Source: PCRC01 sp040384665
GTDB taxonomy: Bacteria > Pseudomonadota > Gammaproteobacteria > Burkholderiales > Burkholderiaceae_C
Assembly (NCBI GenBank): GCA_040384665.1
Contig: JAZKIY010000003.1
Span: 14,529 to 78,528 of the forward strand
Direction of reading: 5' to 3'
DNA length: 64,000 nucleotides
In this document: in pieces, positions 8,985-18,220 of the stretch
Position numbering within the stretch: position 1 is the stretch's first letter
Layout: the number at the start of each line of letters is the position of its first letter
Made by a program: the position numbers and the translations under genes
Notes under the pieces: generated by a model
The model's input: only the letters and a program-made list of their open reading frames with translations
Database searches by the model: none
Told to the model about the DNA's origin: nothing

Positions 8985-10118
8985 TCAACGCAGCAGGGAC
9001 AGCACTTGTTGTGGCAGCTGGTTGGCTTGCGACAACATGGCCGTACCCGCTTGCTGCAGGATCTGGGCACGCGTCAGGCTGGCGGTTTCAGACGCGAAGT
9101 CGGTGTCCATGATGCGCGAGCGGGCGGCCGTGGTGTTCTCCGAATTGATCTGGATGTTGGCAATCGCGTTGTCGAAGCGGCTCTGCACAGCACCCAGACC
9201 GGCGCGGGCGGTGCTGATCTGCTTTTGTGCGGCATCCGCCTGCTGGATTGCCAGCTGAGCGCCACCGTAGGAGCTGATGTCCAGCGACGCCATGTTGGCA
9301 CTGGCAGCGGCCGTGGCCGAGTCGGCGGCAACAAAGCCGACCGAGGCACCTGCGGCTCCGGTCAAGGTGATGGTGCTGGCCGATGTCAGCGCAATCACGT
9401 TGTTCTGGCTGTCAAAGAAGGCGCCCACACCGGTGGTGCTGGAAATGCGGTTGATGGCGTCAACCACCTGCGCCTGGCGCTCCTGGGTGGTGCCGGCGGC
9501 CGACAACACACCGATGTCGGTGCCGTTGATGGTCAGGTCGCCCAGCGAGGTGGCCGTCAGTGTGGTGATGGCTGTGGAGCTTTGGGTCGAGGCGCGGTTG
9601 ACCACGCCCATGCCAGCCAGTTGCGCGTTGGTGATGCTGGCCACGGTGATGGATTCACCGGCATTGGAGCCGACCTGGAACTTGGCCGACGTGAAGCTGC
9701 CGTCCAGCAGCTTGGTGCCGTTGAAGTTGGTGGTGGTGGCCACGCGGTCGATTTCTTCTTTCAGCTGGGAGACTTCAGATTGCAGCGAGGCGCGGTCGTC
9801 GGCGCTGTTGGTGGCGTTGGACGACTGGACGGCCAGTTCGCGGATGCGCTGCACCATGTCACCGATCTTGCCGAGCGAGCCTTCAGCGGTCTGTGCCAGC
9901 GAGACACCGTCGTTGGCATTGCGGGCAGCCACGTTCAGACCACGCACCTGGGCGTTCATGCGCTCGGCAATGGCCAGGCCAGCGGCGTCGTCCCGTGCAC
10001 TGTTGACGCGCATGCCGGTCGACAAACGCTGGATCGAGGTGGCCAGTGCCGACTGCGAGGAGTTGAGGTTGCGCTGCGTGTTCAACGAAGCGAGGTTGGT
10101 ATTGATAACTGATGGCAT
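8985..10118 (-). CDS. fliC: Flagellin
   Basis: This is the major filament subunit, exported by the flagellar type III system. Its 377 residues have the conserved N-terminal D0/D1 region (INTNLASLNTQRNLN, LSTGMRVNSARDDAAGLAIA) and the C-terminal D1/D0 region (LGAVQSRFDNAIANI, then ARSRIMDTDFASETASL and QQVLSLLR). The middle part is variable and Ala/Thr-rich. There is no signal peptide. A sigma-28-like promoter and a structured leader lie upstream on the same strand. Confidence 0.97.
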   Translation of the reverse strand: MPSVINTNLASLNTQRNLNSSQSALATSIQRLSTGMRVNSARDDAAGLAIAERMNAQVRGLNVAARNANDGVSLAQTAEGSLGKIGDMVQRIRELAVQSSNATNSADDRASLQSEVSQLKEEIDRVATTTNFNGTKLLDGSFTSAKFQVGSNAGESITVASITNAQLAGMGVVNRASTQSSTAITTLTATSLGDLTINGTDIGVLSAAGTTQERQAQVVDAINRISSTTGVGAFFDSQNNVIALTSASTITLTGAAGASVGFVAADSATAAASANMASLDISSYGGAQLAIQQADAAQKQISTARAGLGAVQSRFDNAIANIQINSENTTAARSRIMDTDFASETASLTRAQILQQAGTAMLSQANQLPQQVLSLLR

Positions 10119-10168
10119 GACAATGGTTCCCTATAAATCAGACCTCATCAGAGGCCTTGGTGATAACA

Positions 10169-10186
10169 CCGCAAGTTGTCTTGCGG
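10169..10186 (-). promoter_or_regulatory. Stem-loop in the fliC leader
   Basis: CCGCAAG-TTGT-CTTGCGG is a perfect 7-bp stem with a 4-base loop. It sits between the candidate sigma-28 promoter and the fliC start, so it would form in the leader mRNA. Two smaller hairpins (CGGG/CCCG near 10192-10204 and CCTC/GAGG near 10143-10154) flank it. A role in translation or mRNA stability is inference. Confidence 0.55.
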
Positions 10187-10213
10187 CTCTGCGGGTAATG
10201 CCCGTACCAATCC

Positions 10214-10241
10214 TTATCGGGTGGGTCTCCCGGCAGCTTTA
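10214..10241 (-). promoter_or_regulatory. Sigma-28 (FliA) promoter of fliC
   Basis: On the minus strand TAAA (10238-10241) and CCCGATAA (10214-10221) match the sigma-28 elements TAAA and GCCGATAA. The spacing is one base longer than usual. It is the only such match upstream of fliC and implies a leader of roughly 90 bases. Confidence 0.65.
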
Positions 10242-10489
10242 GGGTGGCTTTTCAAACGAAGCGCCTGCGAGTCTTGTCCACGTCTTTTGCCCGCCACGTC
10301 CGGTCGGTTTTCTGGCGCAGGGGCGCTTGCATTTGCATGCTTTTGGGCTAGCAGGTCGCGTTCTTTCTCCTTGTGCGAATTCAAAAGTAGTCAGTGGCCA
10401 AGGGGGCTGAAAAATTTCATGTCCGGGGCAGATTTACATGTCTATTGACAAGGCGTATTCCACACGGGTACCAGCCTGTTCAGGTTCTA

Positions 10490-10516
10490 TCAAGTGTGTG
10501 GATTCGTTGCCGTAAA
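10490..10516 (+). promoter_or_regulatory. Sigma-28 (FliA) promoter of motA-motB-cheY-cheZ
   Basis: TCAAGTGT-N11-GCCGTAAA has exactly the 19-base offset of the sigma-28 consensus and a strong match in both elements. It ends 47 bases before the motA ATG. Confidence 0.75.
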
Positions 10517-10563
10517 CAAATGCACAGCCCTGAAGCTGTTCACTCAAGGAAAGAAAGCGCCCC

Positions 10564-11439
10564 ATGATCGTCATCGTTGGCTACATCCTTGTACTGGCCT
10601 GTGTGCTCGGCGGGTACGCCATGGCCGGTGGCTCGTTCGGTGTGTTGCTGCACGCAGCACCCCATGAGCTGTTCGTCATTCTGGGGGCCGCGCTCGGTGC
10701 CTTTCTGGTCAGCAACAACACCAAGACGATCAAGGCCACGGTCCGTTCGCTGCCCAAGCTGCTCAAGGGCTCTAAATACACCAAGGTGCGCTCAATGGAG
10801 CTGATGTCCATGCTCTACGACGTGCTGTCCAAGGCGCGCAAAGAAGGCCTGATGGCCATTGAGCAGGACATCGACGACCCGGACAAGAGCCCTTTGTTTG
10901 CCAAGTACCCCAATATCCAGGCCGACCACCACCTGATGGAGTTCATCACCGACTACCTGCGGATGATGGTCTCCGGCAACCTGAATGCGCACGAGATCGA
11001 GGCGCTGATTGACCACGAAATCGAGACCCACCACCACGAAGCCATGGTGCCCGTCGGGGCGATCCAGGCGGTGGGCGATGGTTTGCCGGCCTTTGGCATC
11101 GTAGCCGCGGTGCTGGGCGTGGTGAAAACCATGGCCTCGGTGGGCGCCTCACCCGCAGTGCTGGGCGCGATGATCGCTGGCGCGTTGGTGGGCACCTTCC
11201 TCGGCATTTTGCTGGCCTATGGTTTTGTGTCGCCGTTGGCCAACCTGGCCAGCCAGAAGGCCGACGAAGCCACCAAGGAGTTGCAGTGCGTCAAGGCCAC
11301 CTTGCTGGCCAGTGTGCAGGGCTACGCCCCCGCCATCGCGCTGGAATTTGGCCGCAAGGTGCTGTATTCGACCGAGCGACCCAGCTTCTCCGAACTGGAA
11401 GACCATGTCAAAGGCCGCAAAGCGGCGGTGACCTCCTGA
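10564..11439 (+). CDS. motA: Flagellar motor stator protein MotA
   Basis: MotA is the inner-membrane stator subunit that forms the proton channel with MotB and pushes on FliG. The 291-residue product has four predicted membrane segments: near the N-terminus (IVGYILVLACVLGGYAMAGG), near residues 35-50, and a pair near 175-225 (FGIVAAVLGVVKTM, GTFLGILLAYGFV). A large cytoplasmic loop contains the conserved RSMELMSMLYDVLSKARKEG. AAGGAAAG precedes the ATG. motB follows after 15 bases. Confidence 0.97.
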   Translation: MIVIVGYILVLACVLGGYAMAGGSFGVLLHAAPHELFVILGAALGAFLVSNNTKTIKATVRSLPKLLKGSKYTKVRSMELMSMLYDVLSKARKEGLMAIEQDIDDPDKSPLFAKYPNIQADHHLMEFITDYLRMMVSGNLNAHEIEALIDHEIETHHHEAMVPVGAIQAVGDGLPAFGIVAAVLGVVKTMASVGASPAVLGAMIAGALVGTFLGILLAYGFVSPLANLASQKADEATKELQCVKATLLASVQGYAPAIALEFGRKVLYSTERPSFSELEDHVKGRKAAVTS

Positions 11440-11454
11440 TAAGAAAGCCACAGC

Positions 11455-12420
11455 ATGACCTTGTCCAGCCGAAAACCCCAAACCATCGTCATCAAACGTG
11501 TCAAAAAAGCAGGACATGGCGCGCACCATGGCGGCGCCTGGAAGATTGCTTACGCCGACTTCGTCACCGCCATGATGGCTTTCTTTTTGCTGATGTGGCT
11601 GCTTGGCTCCACCGCCCAGGGCGACCTGCAGGGGATTGCGTCCTACTTCCAGAGCCCGCTGAAGGTGGCGCTGGGTGGCGGCACAGGCTCGGGCGACAGC
11701 TCCAGCGTGGTCAAGGGCGGTGGCACCGAGCTGACCCGTTCCACCGGCAACGTCCGCAAGGGCGAGATTGATGCACCGAAAAAATCCGTCAACCTGCAGG
11801 CCCTGCGCAACGAGGTGATGGACAAGGAGGCGGCACGGCTGCGCCAGGCGTCTCGCCTGATCGAGGCGGCCGTGCAGTCCAACCCCAAACTGGGCGCACT
11901 GAAGAACCAGTTGCGCATGGACATCACGCAAGACGGCCTCCGCATCCAGGTGGTGGACGACCAGGGGCGCCCGATGTTTGACGCTGGCAGTGCCCACGTG
12001 AAGGAACACATGCGCGAGTTTTTGCGCAGCATGGGCGCGTTGCTGGACCAGGCGGAAGCCAAGATCGTGCTGTCGGGCCACACCGACGCCATGCCCTACA
12101 GCGGCGGTGAACGGGGCTATTCCAACTGGGAGTTGTCGGCCGACCGGGCCAACGCCTCCCGGCGCGAGCTGCTGGCCGGTGGCCTGCGCGAAGACCGTGT
12201 GCTGCGCGTGCTGGGCATGAGTTCGTCGTCCCTGTTCGACCAGGCCGATCCGAACAACCCGATGAACCGGCGCATCTCCATCCTGGTGCTGAGCCGGATT
12301 GGCGAAGAGCGCTGGACACGCAGCGGCGAGACCCCGATTTCCGAAGCCGAGGCGCTGGAAAAACTGCTGCAGAAGCAGGGCGCCATTCCCGCACCTGCCC
12401 CGGGCAACCCGGAGCGCTGA
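11455..12420 (+). CDS. motB: Flagellar motor stator protein MotB
   Basis: MotB anchors the stator to peptidoglycan and carries the proton-binding aspartate. The single membrane helix includes Asp35 (YADFVTAMMAFFLLMWLLGS), followed by a plug-like segment. The C-terminal half is an OmpA-like peptidoglycan-binding domain (LSGHTDAMPYSG, NWELSADRANASRRELL, then DPNNPMNRRISILVL). The 321-residue length is typical. It belongs to the motA operon and is followed by cheY. Confidence 0.97.
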   Translation: MTLSSRKPQTIVIKRVKKAGHGAHHGGAWKIAYADFVTAMMAFFLLMWLLGSTAQGDLQGIASYFQSPLKVALGGGTGSGDSSSVVKGGGTELTRSTGNVRKGEIDAPKKSVNLQALRNEVMDKEAARLRQASRLIEAAVQSNPKLGALKNQLRMDITQDGLRIQVVDDQGRPMFDAGSAHVKEHMREFLRSMGALLDQAEAKIVLSGHTDAMPYSGGERGYSNWELSADRANASRRELLAGGLREDRVLRVLGMSSSSLFDQADPNNPMNRRISILVLSRIGEERWTRSGETPISEAEALEKLLQKQGAIPAPAPGNPER

Positions 12421-12453
12421 GCTTTTGTTACTTTGAACGACCTGGAGCCCACC

Positions 12454-12852
12454 ATGACACAACCCACCGACCTCAAGTTCCTGATTGTTGACGACTTCTC
12501 CACCATGCGGCGGATTGTGCGCAACCTGCTCAAAGAGATGGGGTATGCCAATGCCGATGAGGCCGAGGACGGCGTCAACGCACTGCAAAAGCTGCGCAAC
12601 GGCCACTTCGACTTTGTGGTCACCGACATCAACATGCCCAACATGAACGGCTTCGAGCTGCTGGCGCAGATCCGGGCAGAGGATGCGCTCAAAGGGCTGC
12701 CGGTGCTGATGGTCACCGCCGAAGCGCGCAAGGAAGACATCGTGCTGGCCGCCAAAAATGGCGCTTCGGGTTACATCGTCAAACCGTTCACCAAGGCTAC
12801 GCTGGACGAGAAGGTGAACAAAATCATGCAGAAACATGCACTGACCGCCTAA
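12454..12852 (+). CDS. cheY: Chemotaxis response regulator CheY
   Basis: CheY-P binds FliM and switches rotation direction. This single-receiver protein of 132 residues has the phosphorylatable Asp58 (FVVTDINMPNMNG), the acidic pair DD at 13-14, the Thr of LMVTAEA and the Lys of YIVKPF. The ATG at 12454 has GGAG 8 bases upstream; an upstream in-frame TTG is not preferred. It is next to cheZ, its phosphatase, which supports it being the motor CheY rather than the second copy at 33,153. Confidence 0.96.
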   Translation: MTQPTDLKFLIVDDFSTMRRIVRNLLKEMGYANADEAEDGVNALQKLRNGHFDFVVTDINMPNMNGFELLAQIRAEDALKGLPVLMVTAEARKEDIVLAAKNGASGYIVKPFTKATLDEKVNKIMQKHALTA

Positions 12853-12869
12853 ACCACCAGGGGACATCC

Positions 12870-13496
12870 ATGTCTGAACATCCCGTTACCCTGGCAGAGG
12901 CTGCAGAGCCCGAGGCTTTTGATGTGTTCCACCGCATCGGCAACCTGACCCGCAGCCTGCATGACGCGCTGAAAGAGCTGGGCTACGACAAACAAATCGA
13001 GAGCTCCATCGGCAGCTTGCCCGATGCACGCTCCCGGCTCAGCTTCATCGCCCGCTTGACCGGCGAGGCGGCCGAAAAGGTGCTCAACACGGTGGATTGC
13101 GCGCAGCTGCAGCAAAACGCGCTGATCACCGAGGCCAACCGGCTCGAAACCCTGCTGGACGCCGGTGGCAACGACGCCGCGGTCCGCGCCGAGATGAAAG
13201 CCTTTGTCGGCTGTGTGCGCGGTACGGCTCAGCAGGCCGGCGCGCAGCTCACCGACATCATGCTGGCCCAGGATTTTCACGACCTGACCGGCCAGACCAT
13301 CCGCAAGGTGGTCGAAATCGCCACCACGCTGGAAGACTCGCTGGTCCAGCTGTTGCTGGACGCCACACCCCCCGAGGAGCGGATGGCGGTTCAGTCAGAG
13401 GGTTTGCAGGGTCCGGTGGCCGATGCCACCGGGCGGCTCGATGTGGTGTCCAACCAGGCCCAGGTCGACGAGATGCTGGAGAGCATGGGCTTTTGA
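12870..13496 (+). CDS. cheZ: Protein phosphatase CheZ
   Basis: CheZ speeds dephosphorylation of CheY-P. The 208-residue helical protein contains the catalytic signature AQDFHDLTGQTIRKV with the key Gln at 134. The last residues (QVDEMLESMGF) match the C-terminal CheY-binding helix of CheZ proteins. It lies 17 bases after cheY, and the pair sits in the mot operon rather than in the main chemotaxis operon. Confidence 0.95.
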   Translation: MSEHPVTLAEAAEPEAFDVFHRIGNLTRSLHDALKELGYDKQIESSIGSLPDARSRLSFIARLTGEAAEKVLNTVDCAQLQQNALITEANRLETLLDAGGNDAAVRAEMKAFVGCVRGTAQQAGAQLTDIMLAQDFHDLTGQTIRKVVEIATTLEDSLVQLLLDATPPEERMAVQSEGLQGPVADATGRLDVVSNQAQVDEMLESMGF

Positions 13497-13578
13497 ACAA
13501 CCGGGTTTTTGCCCGCTTGATCCGAACTTCAGAAAGGTGACCTGCTGCGAATAATGGTGCGCAACACCAGGTTCGTGC

Positions 13579-14712
13579 ATGTCCGCATCAGAAACAAGTC
13601 GAGAAGACCGTCAGTTACCCGCCACCGAGCGACGCCTGGAGCAGGCGCGCGAAGAAGGCCAGGTCGCCCGGTCCCGTGACCTGGTGCACCTGGTGGTGCT
13701 GTGCGTGATGATCGCGTTGATCATGGCGCTGGGCCCCTGGCTGGCGCAGAGCGCGCTGGAGCTGATGGCCAGCAGCCTGCGTTTTGACCGTGCCACCGTG
13801 TTCGAGTCCGGGCGCATGCTGCCCCGCCTGCTGCAAAGTGGCATGGCCGGTGGTCAGATTGCACTGCCGGTTGTGGGCGGTCTGGCGCTGCTCACCGCCG
13901 GTGCCACCGTGGTGGTGGGTGGCTGGAACCTCACCGGCCAGGTGCTCGAGCCCAAATTCTCCAAAGTTGATCCAATGGCCGGTCTTGGTCGGCTGTTCGC
14001 CGTTCGCCACCTGGCCGACCACAGCCGGGTGATTGCGGTCACCGCCGGTTTCCTGTGCACCGCCGGTTGGTATGTGTACAGCCACCTGGGTGAGTTGCAG
14101 ATGCTGGGCCGCATGCCGCTGGAAAAAGCCATGCAGGTCGGTTTTGAGTGGTTTTCCGCCGGCCTGCTGGGCCTGGTGGTGGTGGCGGTGGTGTCGGCGT
14201 TGGTCGATGTGCCGTTGCAGCTCTTCAAGCACCATTCCGAGCTGCGCATGACGCTGGAAGAGGTCAAGCGCGAGAACAAGGAGTCCGAAGGCGACCCGCA
14301 CATGAAAGGCGAACGCCGCCGCCGTGCGCGCAGCATGTCGCGTTCCCGCATGCTGTCGGCTGTGCCGCAGGCCGACGTGATTGTGGTCAACCCAACCCAC
14401 TACGCGGTGGCCCTGCGCTACGACGAAACCACGATGCAGGCGCCCCGCATCGTGGCCATGGGGGTGGACCTCGTGGCCCTGAAGATCCGGGAGGTGGCCA
14501 AGGCCGCCCGGGTGCCGATTCTGGATGCGCCACCACTGGCCCGGGCACTGTACCGCCATGGCGAGGTGGACCGTGAAGTGCCGGTGGTGCTGTACACCGC
14601 TGTGGCCCAGGTGCTGGCCTACATCGCCCGCCTGCGCACCGCCCTCAAGACGCCGCCAGCGCCTGACATTGCCGTGCCACCGGGCTTGGACCCGTTGGAG
14701 GTCAAGCCATGA
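13579..14712 (+). CDS. flhB: Flagellar export gate protein FlhB
   Basis: FlhB is the substrate-specificity switch of the flagellar export gate. The 377-residue product has the usual four hydrophobic segments in the first ~220 residues and a cytoplasmic domain with the autocleavage motif NPTH at 271-274 (VVNPTHYAVALRYD). The N-terminal segment ERRLEQAREEGQVARS is family-typical. The end overlaps flhA by ATGA. An 82-base gap separates it from cheZ. Confidence 0.97.
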   Translation: MSASETSREDRQLPATERRLEQAREEGQVARSRDLVHLVVLCVMIALIMALGPWLAQSALELMASSLRFDRATVFESGRMLPRLLQSGMAGGQIALPVVGGLALLTAGATVVVGGWNLTGQVLEPKFSKVDPMAGLGRLFAVRHLADHSRVIAVTAGFLCTAGWYVYSHLGELQMLGRMPLEKAMQVGFEWFSAGLLGLVVVAVVSALVDVPLQLFKHHSELRMTLEEVKRENKESEGDPHMKGERRRRARSMSRSRMLSAVPQADVIVVNPTHYAVALRYDETTMQAPRIVAMGVDLVALKIREVAKAARVPILDAPPLARALYRHGEVDREVPVVLYTAVAQVLAYIARLRTALKTPPAPDIAVPPGLDPLEVKP

Positions 14713-16793
14713 GCCAGCCGATGACCGCCGCTTCCGCGCTGGCCATGCTGCGCCGCATTCCCGACGGCCGCGCGCTGGGCGCGCCGATACTGATCCTGCT
14801 GATTCTGGCGATGATGCTGGTGCCGGTGCCACCGCTGATCCTGGATTTGATGTTCAGCCTCAACATCGCGGTGGCGCTGGTGGTGCTGATCGTCTCTAGC
14901 TACACCAAGCGCACACTGGATTTCGCCAGTTTCCCCAGCGTGCTGCTGGTCACCACCCTGTTGCGTCTGGCGCTGAACGTGGCGTCCACCCGCGCGGTGC
15001 TGATGAACGGCCACACCGGCACCGCCGCTGCTGGCCATGTGATCGAGTCGTTTGCCGAGTTCATGATCGGCGGCAGCCTGGCGGTGGGCGTGGTGGTGTT
15101 TGCGATTCTGACGGTGATCAACTTCGTGGTGATCACCAAGGGCGCCGGCCGCATTGCAGAGGTGTCGGCCCGGTTCGCACTGGACGCCATGCCTGGCAAA
15201 CAGATGGCGATTGACGCCGACCTCGCCGCCGGCAGCCTGGACGAAAAAGAAGCCCGCCGCCGCCGGCTGGAAGTGACGCAGGAGGCCGAGTTCTACGGCT
15301 CGATGGACGGCGCCTCCAAGTTCGTGCGCGGCGATGCGATTGCCGGCATCCTGATCTTGTTCATCAACCTGCTGGGTGGCCTGGCCATTGGCATGTTCCA
15401 GCACGGCATGAGCTTCTCTGCCGCCATCAACAACTACGCGCTGCTGGCCATTGGCGACGGCCTGGTGGCCCAGGTGCCGGCGCTGGTGATTTCGGTGGCT
15501 GCCGGCCTGATCGTGTCGCGCGTTGGGGAAGACGACATTGGCCGCCAGATTGCCGGCCAGCTCTTCAACATGCCGCGTGCCCTGGGCCTGACGGCGGTGA
15601 TGATTGGCATGCTGGGCATTGTGCCGGGCATGCCGCACTTTGCCTTCCTGTCGCTGGCCGCCTTGTTTGGCGGTGGCGCCTGGCTGCTGACGCGGGCAGC
15701 CGCGAGCCGGGCCATTGCCGAGCAACAGGCACCGCCGCCACCGGCGGTGGGCGCCGAAGCCACCTGGGACGATGTGTTGCCCATCGACGTGATGTGCCTC
15801 GAAGTCGGCTACCGCCTGATTGCGCTGGTGGACAAGAACCAGGGTGGCGACCTGCTGCAGCGCATCAAGGGGGTGCGCAAAAAATTTGCCGCCGAGGTGG
15901 GCTTTTTGCCGCCTGCCGTGCACATCCGCGACAACCTGGAGCTGCACCCGTCGTCGTACCGTTTGCTGCTCAAAGGCGTGGTGGTCGGCGAAGGCCAGGC
16001 CCAGACCGGCATGTACATGGCCATCAACCCCGGCCACATCAACGTGCCGCTGATCGGCACCCCCACCACCGACCCGGCCTTTGGCCTGCAAGCCGTGTGG
16101 GTGGAGCAGCGGGTGCGCGAACAGGCACAGGCGGCCGGCTACACCGTGGTGGATGCCGCCACCGTGATCGCCACCCACCTGAACCACATCATGCAGACCA
16201 ATGCCGCCGCGCTGCTGGGCCGGGCCGAGGTGCAGATGCTGATGGACCACGCCCGCAAGTTCACCCCCGGCCTGGTGGACGACGTGGTGCCCAAGGTCGT
16301 GCCGCTGGGCACGGTGCAGAAGGTGTTGCGCAACCTGCTGGACGAATCCATCCACATCCGCGACCTGCGCGGCATCCTGGAGCTGTTTGCCGAGTACGGC
16401 AGCGCCACCCAGGACGTGACCGAACTCACCCGTGACCTGCGTGTGGGCCTGTCGCCCGCGTTTGTACAAAACCTCTATGGCGCCGTGCGCGAGCTGGGCG
16501 TGATCGCGGTGGAGCCCGGCCTGGAGCAATTGCTGGTGCAGGCCCTGTCGCCCGGCGCCCAGGTGCCGCTGGACCCGTCGATCGCCGACATGCTGAGCGA
16601 ACAGGCGGCCGAAGCAGCCAAGCTGCAGGAAGAGGCCGGTGTGCCCGCCTGCCTGCTGGTGCCCGACCGCATCCGCCTGCCACTGTCGCGCCTGCTGCGC
16701 CGCGCCGCATCGCGCCTGCACGTGCTGGCGCATTCTGAAATTCCCCGTACCCACTCGATCCGCATCCACCGCGTTATTGGAGCCCACTCATGA
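14709..16793 (+). CDS. flhA: Flagellar export gate protein FlhA
   Basis: FlhA is the major export-gate protein that docks chaperone-substrate complexes and uses the proton motive force. It has about eight membrane segments in the first ~330 residues and the FHIPEP-family signature in the loop (FVVITKGAGRIAEVSARFALDAMPG, read as two parts). A cytoplasmic domain of about 350 residues follows. The 694-residue length is standard. It overlaps flhB and flhF by four bases each. Confidence 0.97.
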   Translation: MSQPMTAASALAMLRRIPDGRALGAPILILLILAMMLVPVPPLILDLMFSLNIAVALVVLIVSSYTKRTLDFASFPSVLLVTTLLRLALNVASTRAVLMNGHTGTAAAGHVIESFAEFMIGGSLAVGVVVFAILTVINFVVITKGAGRIAEVSARFALDAMPGKQMAIDADLAAGSLDEKEARRRRLEVTQEAEFYGSMDGASKFVRGDAIAGILILFINLLGGLAIGMFQHGMSFSAAINNYALLAIGDGLVAQVPALVISVAAGLIVSRVGEDDIGRQIAGQLFNMPRALGLTAVMIGMLGIVPGMPHFAFLSLAALFGGGAWLLTRAAASRAIAEQQAPPPPAVGAEATWDDVLPIDVMCLEVGYRLIALVDKNQGGDLLQRIKGVRKKFAAEVGFLPPAVHIRDNLELHPSSYRLLLKGVVVGEGQAQTGMYMAINPGHINVPLIGTPTTDPAFGLQAVWVEQRVREQAQAAGYTVVDAATVIATHLNHIMQTNAAALLGRAEVQMLMDHARKFTPGLVDDVVPKVVPLGTVQKVLRNLLDESIHIRDLRGILELFAEYGSATQDVTELTRDLRVGLSPAFVQNLYGAVRELGVIAVEPGLEQLLVQALSPGAQVPLDPSIADMLSEQAAEAAKLQEEAGVPACLLVPDRIRLPLSRLLRRAASRLHVLAHSEIPRTHSIRIHRVIGAHS

Positions 16794-18220
16794 ACGTCCA
16801 ACGATTCACTGGCAAGAATGCCCGGGAAGCCATTGCCAAAGTCCGCGCCACCCTGGGCGAACACGCGGTGGTGCTGTCCAACCGGCCGATCCCCAGCGGC
16901 GTGGAAATCCTGGCGATTCCAGGCACCGACGTGCCCGATGCCAGCGCCGCACCGACCACCCCGTCGGTCGCCCGTGCGGTGGTGACGCGCTCGAAAGTGG
17001 AGCCGATGAGCACCGTGTCGTTCGAGACCTTTGTGCGGGAACGCCAGAAGCAGCAGGTGACTGCGCCTGAGAGCGAGGCACCGGTGTCGCCGCAGCGTGC
17101 CGCCATGGCCAATGCCCCCCGTGCGCCCCAGCAGCCTGGCCGTTTTGCGGCGGAAACCCTGGCGGCCACAGCGACAACGCCCACCCCCATCGCCACAGTC
17201 CCCAGCCTGCCTGAAAAAGGGCCCGCCAGCGTGGCCAGCCCGGCCGCGTTCGATGCCAACCAGGTGCTGATGGAAGAGCTGAAGTCGATGCGCAGCATGA
17301 TCGCCTCGCAGCTGTCGTCGCTGTCGTGGTTTGACACGGTGCGCCGCAGCCCGGTGCAGACGCAGCTGCTGCGCCTGATGCTCGGCAACGGTTTTTCGCC
17401 CGCACTGGCCCGCCACATGGTCAACCGCCTGCCGGCCGACCGCAGCGACGCCGAGGCCGATGCCAGCCAGTGGCTCAAAGACGTGATCTCGCACAACCTG
17501 CACTGCATCCCCGAGCAGGAGTCCATCCTCAACGCCGGTGGCGTGTTCGCGCTGGTCGGCCCGACCGGCGTGGGCAAAACCACCACCACCGCCAAGATCG
17601 CCGCCGGCTTCGCGCTCAAGCACGGTGCCGGCTCGGTGGGACTGATCACCATGGACACCTACCGCATGGCCGCGTCCGACCAGCTGCGGGCCTTTGGCCG
17701 CCTGCTCAACATCCCGGTGCACACCGCACGCGACGCCGCCTCGCTGGCAGACCTGCTGGAGCTGTTTGACAAAAAGCAGCTGGTGCTGATCGACACCGTG
17801 GGTGCCAGCCAGCGCGACCAGCGCCTGGCCGAGTTGTTTGCCGCCTTGCCGTCCAACAAGGTCACCCGCCTGCTGGTGCTGAACGCCGCCGCCCAGGCCG
17901 AAACGCTGGACGAAGTGGTACAGACCTACGGCCACGGCCCCGGCACCCGCTGCGTCATCACCAAACTGGACGAGGCGGTGAAAACCGGCGGTGCGGTGGA
18001 CGTGGTGGTGCGGCGCCACCTGCTGGTGGAAGGCATTGCCAACGGCCAGCGTGTGCCAGAAGACTGGCACAGCGCCCGGCCGCAGCTGCTGGCCCAGAAA
18101 GCCCTGCAGACCCGGCCCTCTTCGGTGTTCACCACCGACGACAGCGAGCTGGGCCTGGTGATGACCGCCCCCGAGATTGCCTGGATGAACGCCGGCATGA
18201 CCGAGAGCCGCCATGCTTGA
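16790..18220 (+). CDS. flhF: Flagellar biosynthesis GTPase FlhF
   Basis: FlhF is an SRP-type GTPase that sets the position and number of polar flagella. The N-terminal B region (MNVQRFTGKNAREAIAKVR) is followed by a Pro/Ala-rich linker and then the NG domain. The P-loop is GPTGVGKTTTTAK from residue 257, followed by DTYRMAASDQLR and the TKLDEA specificity motif. Its presence suggests polar flagellation. The end overlaps the next gene, an FlhG-like protein, by 8 bases. Confidence 0.96.
   Translation: MNVQRFTGKNAREAIAKVRATLGEHAVVLSNRPIPSGVEILAIPGTDVPDASAAPTTPSVARAVVTRSKVEPMSTVSFETFVRERQKQQVTAPESEAPVSPQRAAMANAPRAPQQPGRFAAETLAATATTPTPIATVPSLPEKGPASVASPAAFDANQVLMEELKSMRSMIASQLSSLSWFDTVRRSPVQTQLLRLMLGNGFSPALARHMVNRLPADRSDAEADASQWLKDVISHNLHCIPEQESILNAGGVFALVGPTGVGKTTTTAKIAAGFALKHGAGSVGLITMDTYRMAASDQLRAFGRLLNIPVHTARDAASLADLLELFDKKQLVLIDTVGASQRDQRLAELFAALPSNKVTRLLVLNAAAQAETLDEVVQTYGHGPGTRCVITKLDEAVKTGGAVDVVVRRHLLVEGIANGQRVPEDWHSARPQLLAQKALQTRPSSVFTTDDSELGLVMTAPEIAWMNAGMTESRHA

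Larger units (their letters stand above)
10119..10563. promoter_or_regulatory. Divergent fliC / motA intergenic region (445 bp)
   Basis: This region holds the leader and promoter of fliC on the minus strand and the promoter of motA on the plus strand, listed separately. The central part (10242-10489) contains no convincing gene. No flhD or flhC gene is present here, although some relatives have those genes next to motA. Confidence 0.7.

Noticed and set aside
10445..10450. TTGACA as a sigma-70 -35 element for motA
   Set aside because: No -10 element lies 16-18 bases downstream, and a much better sigma-28 promoter follows at 10490.
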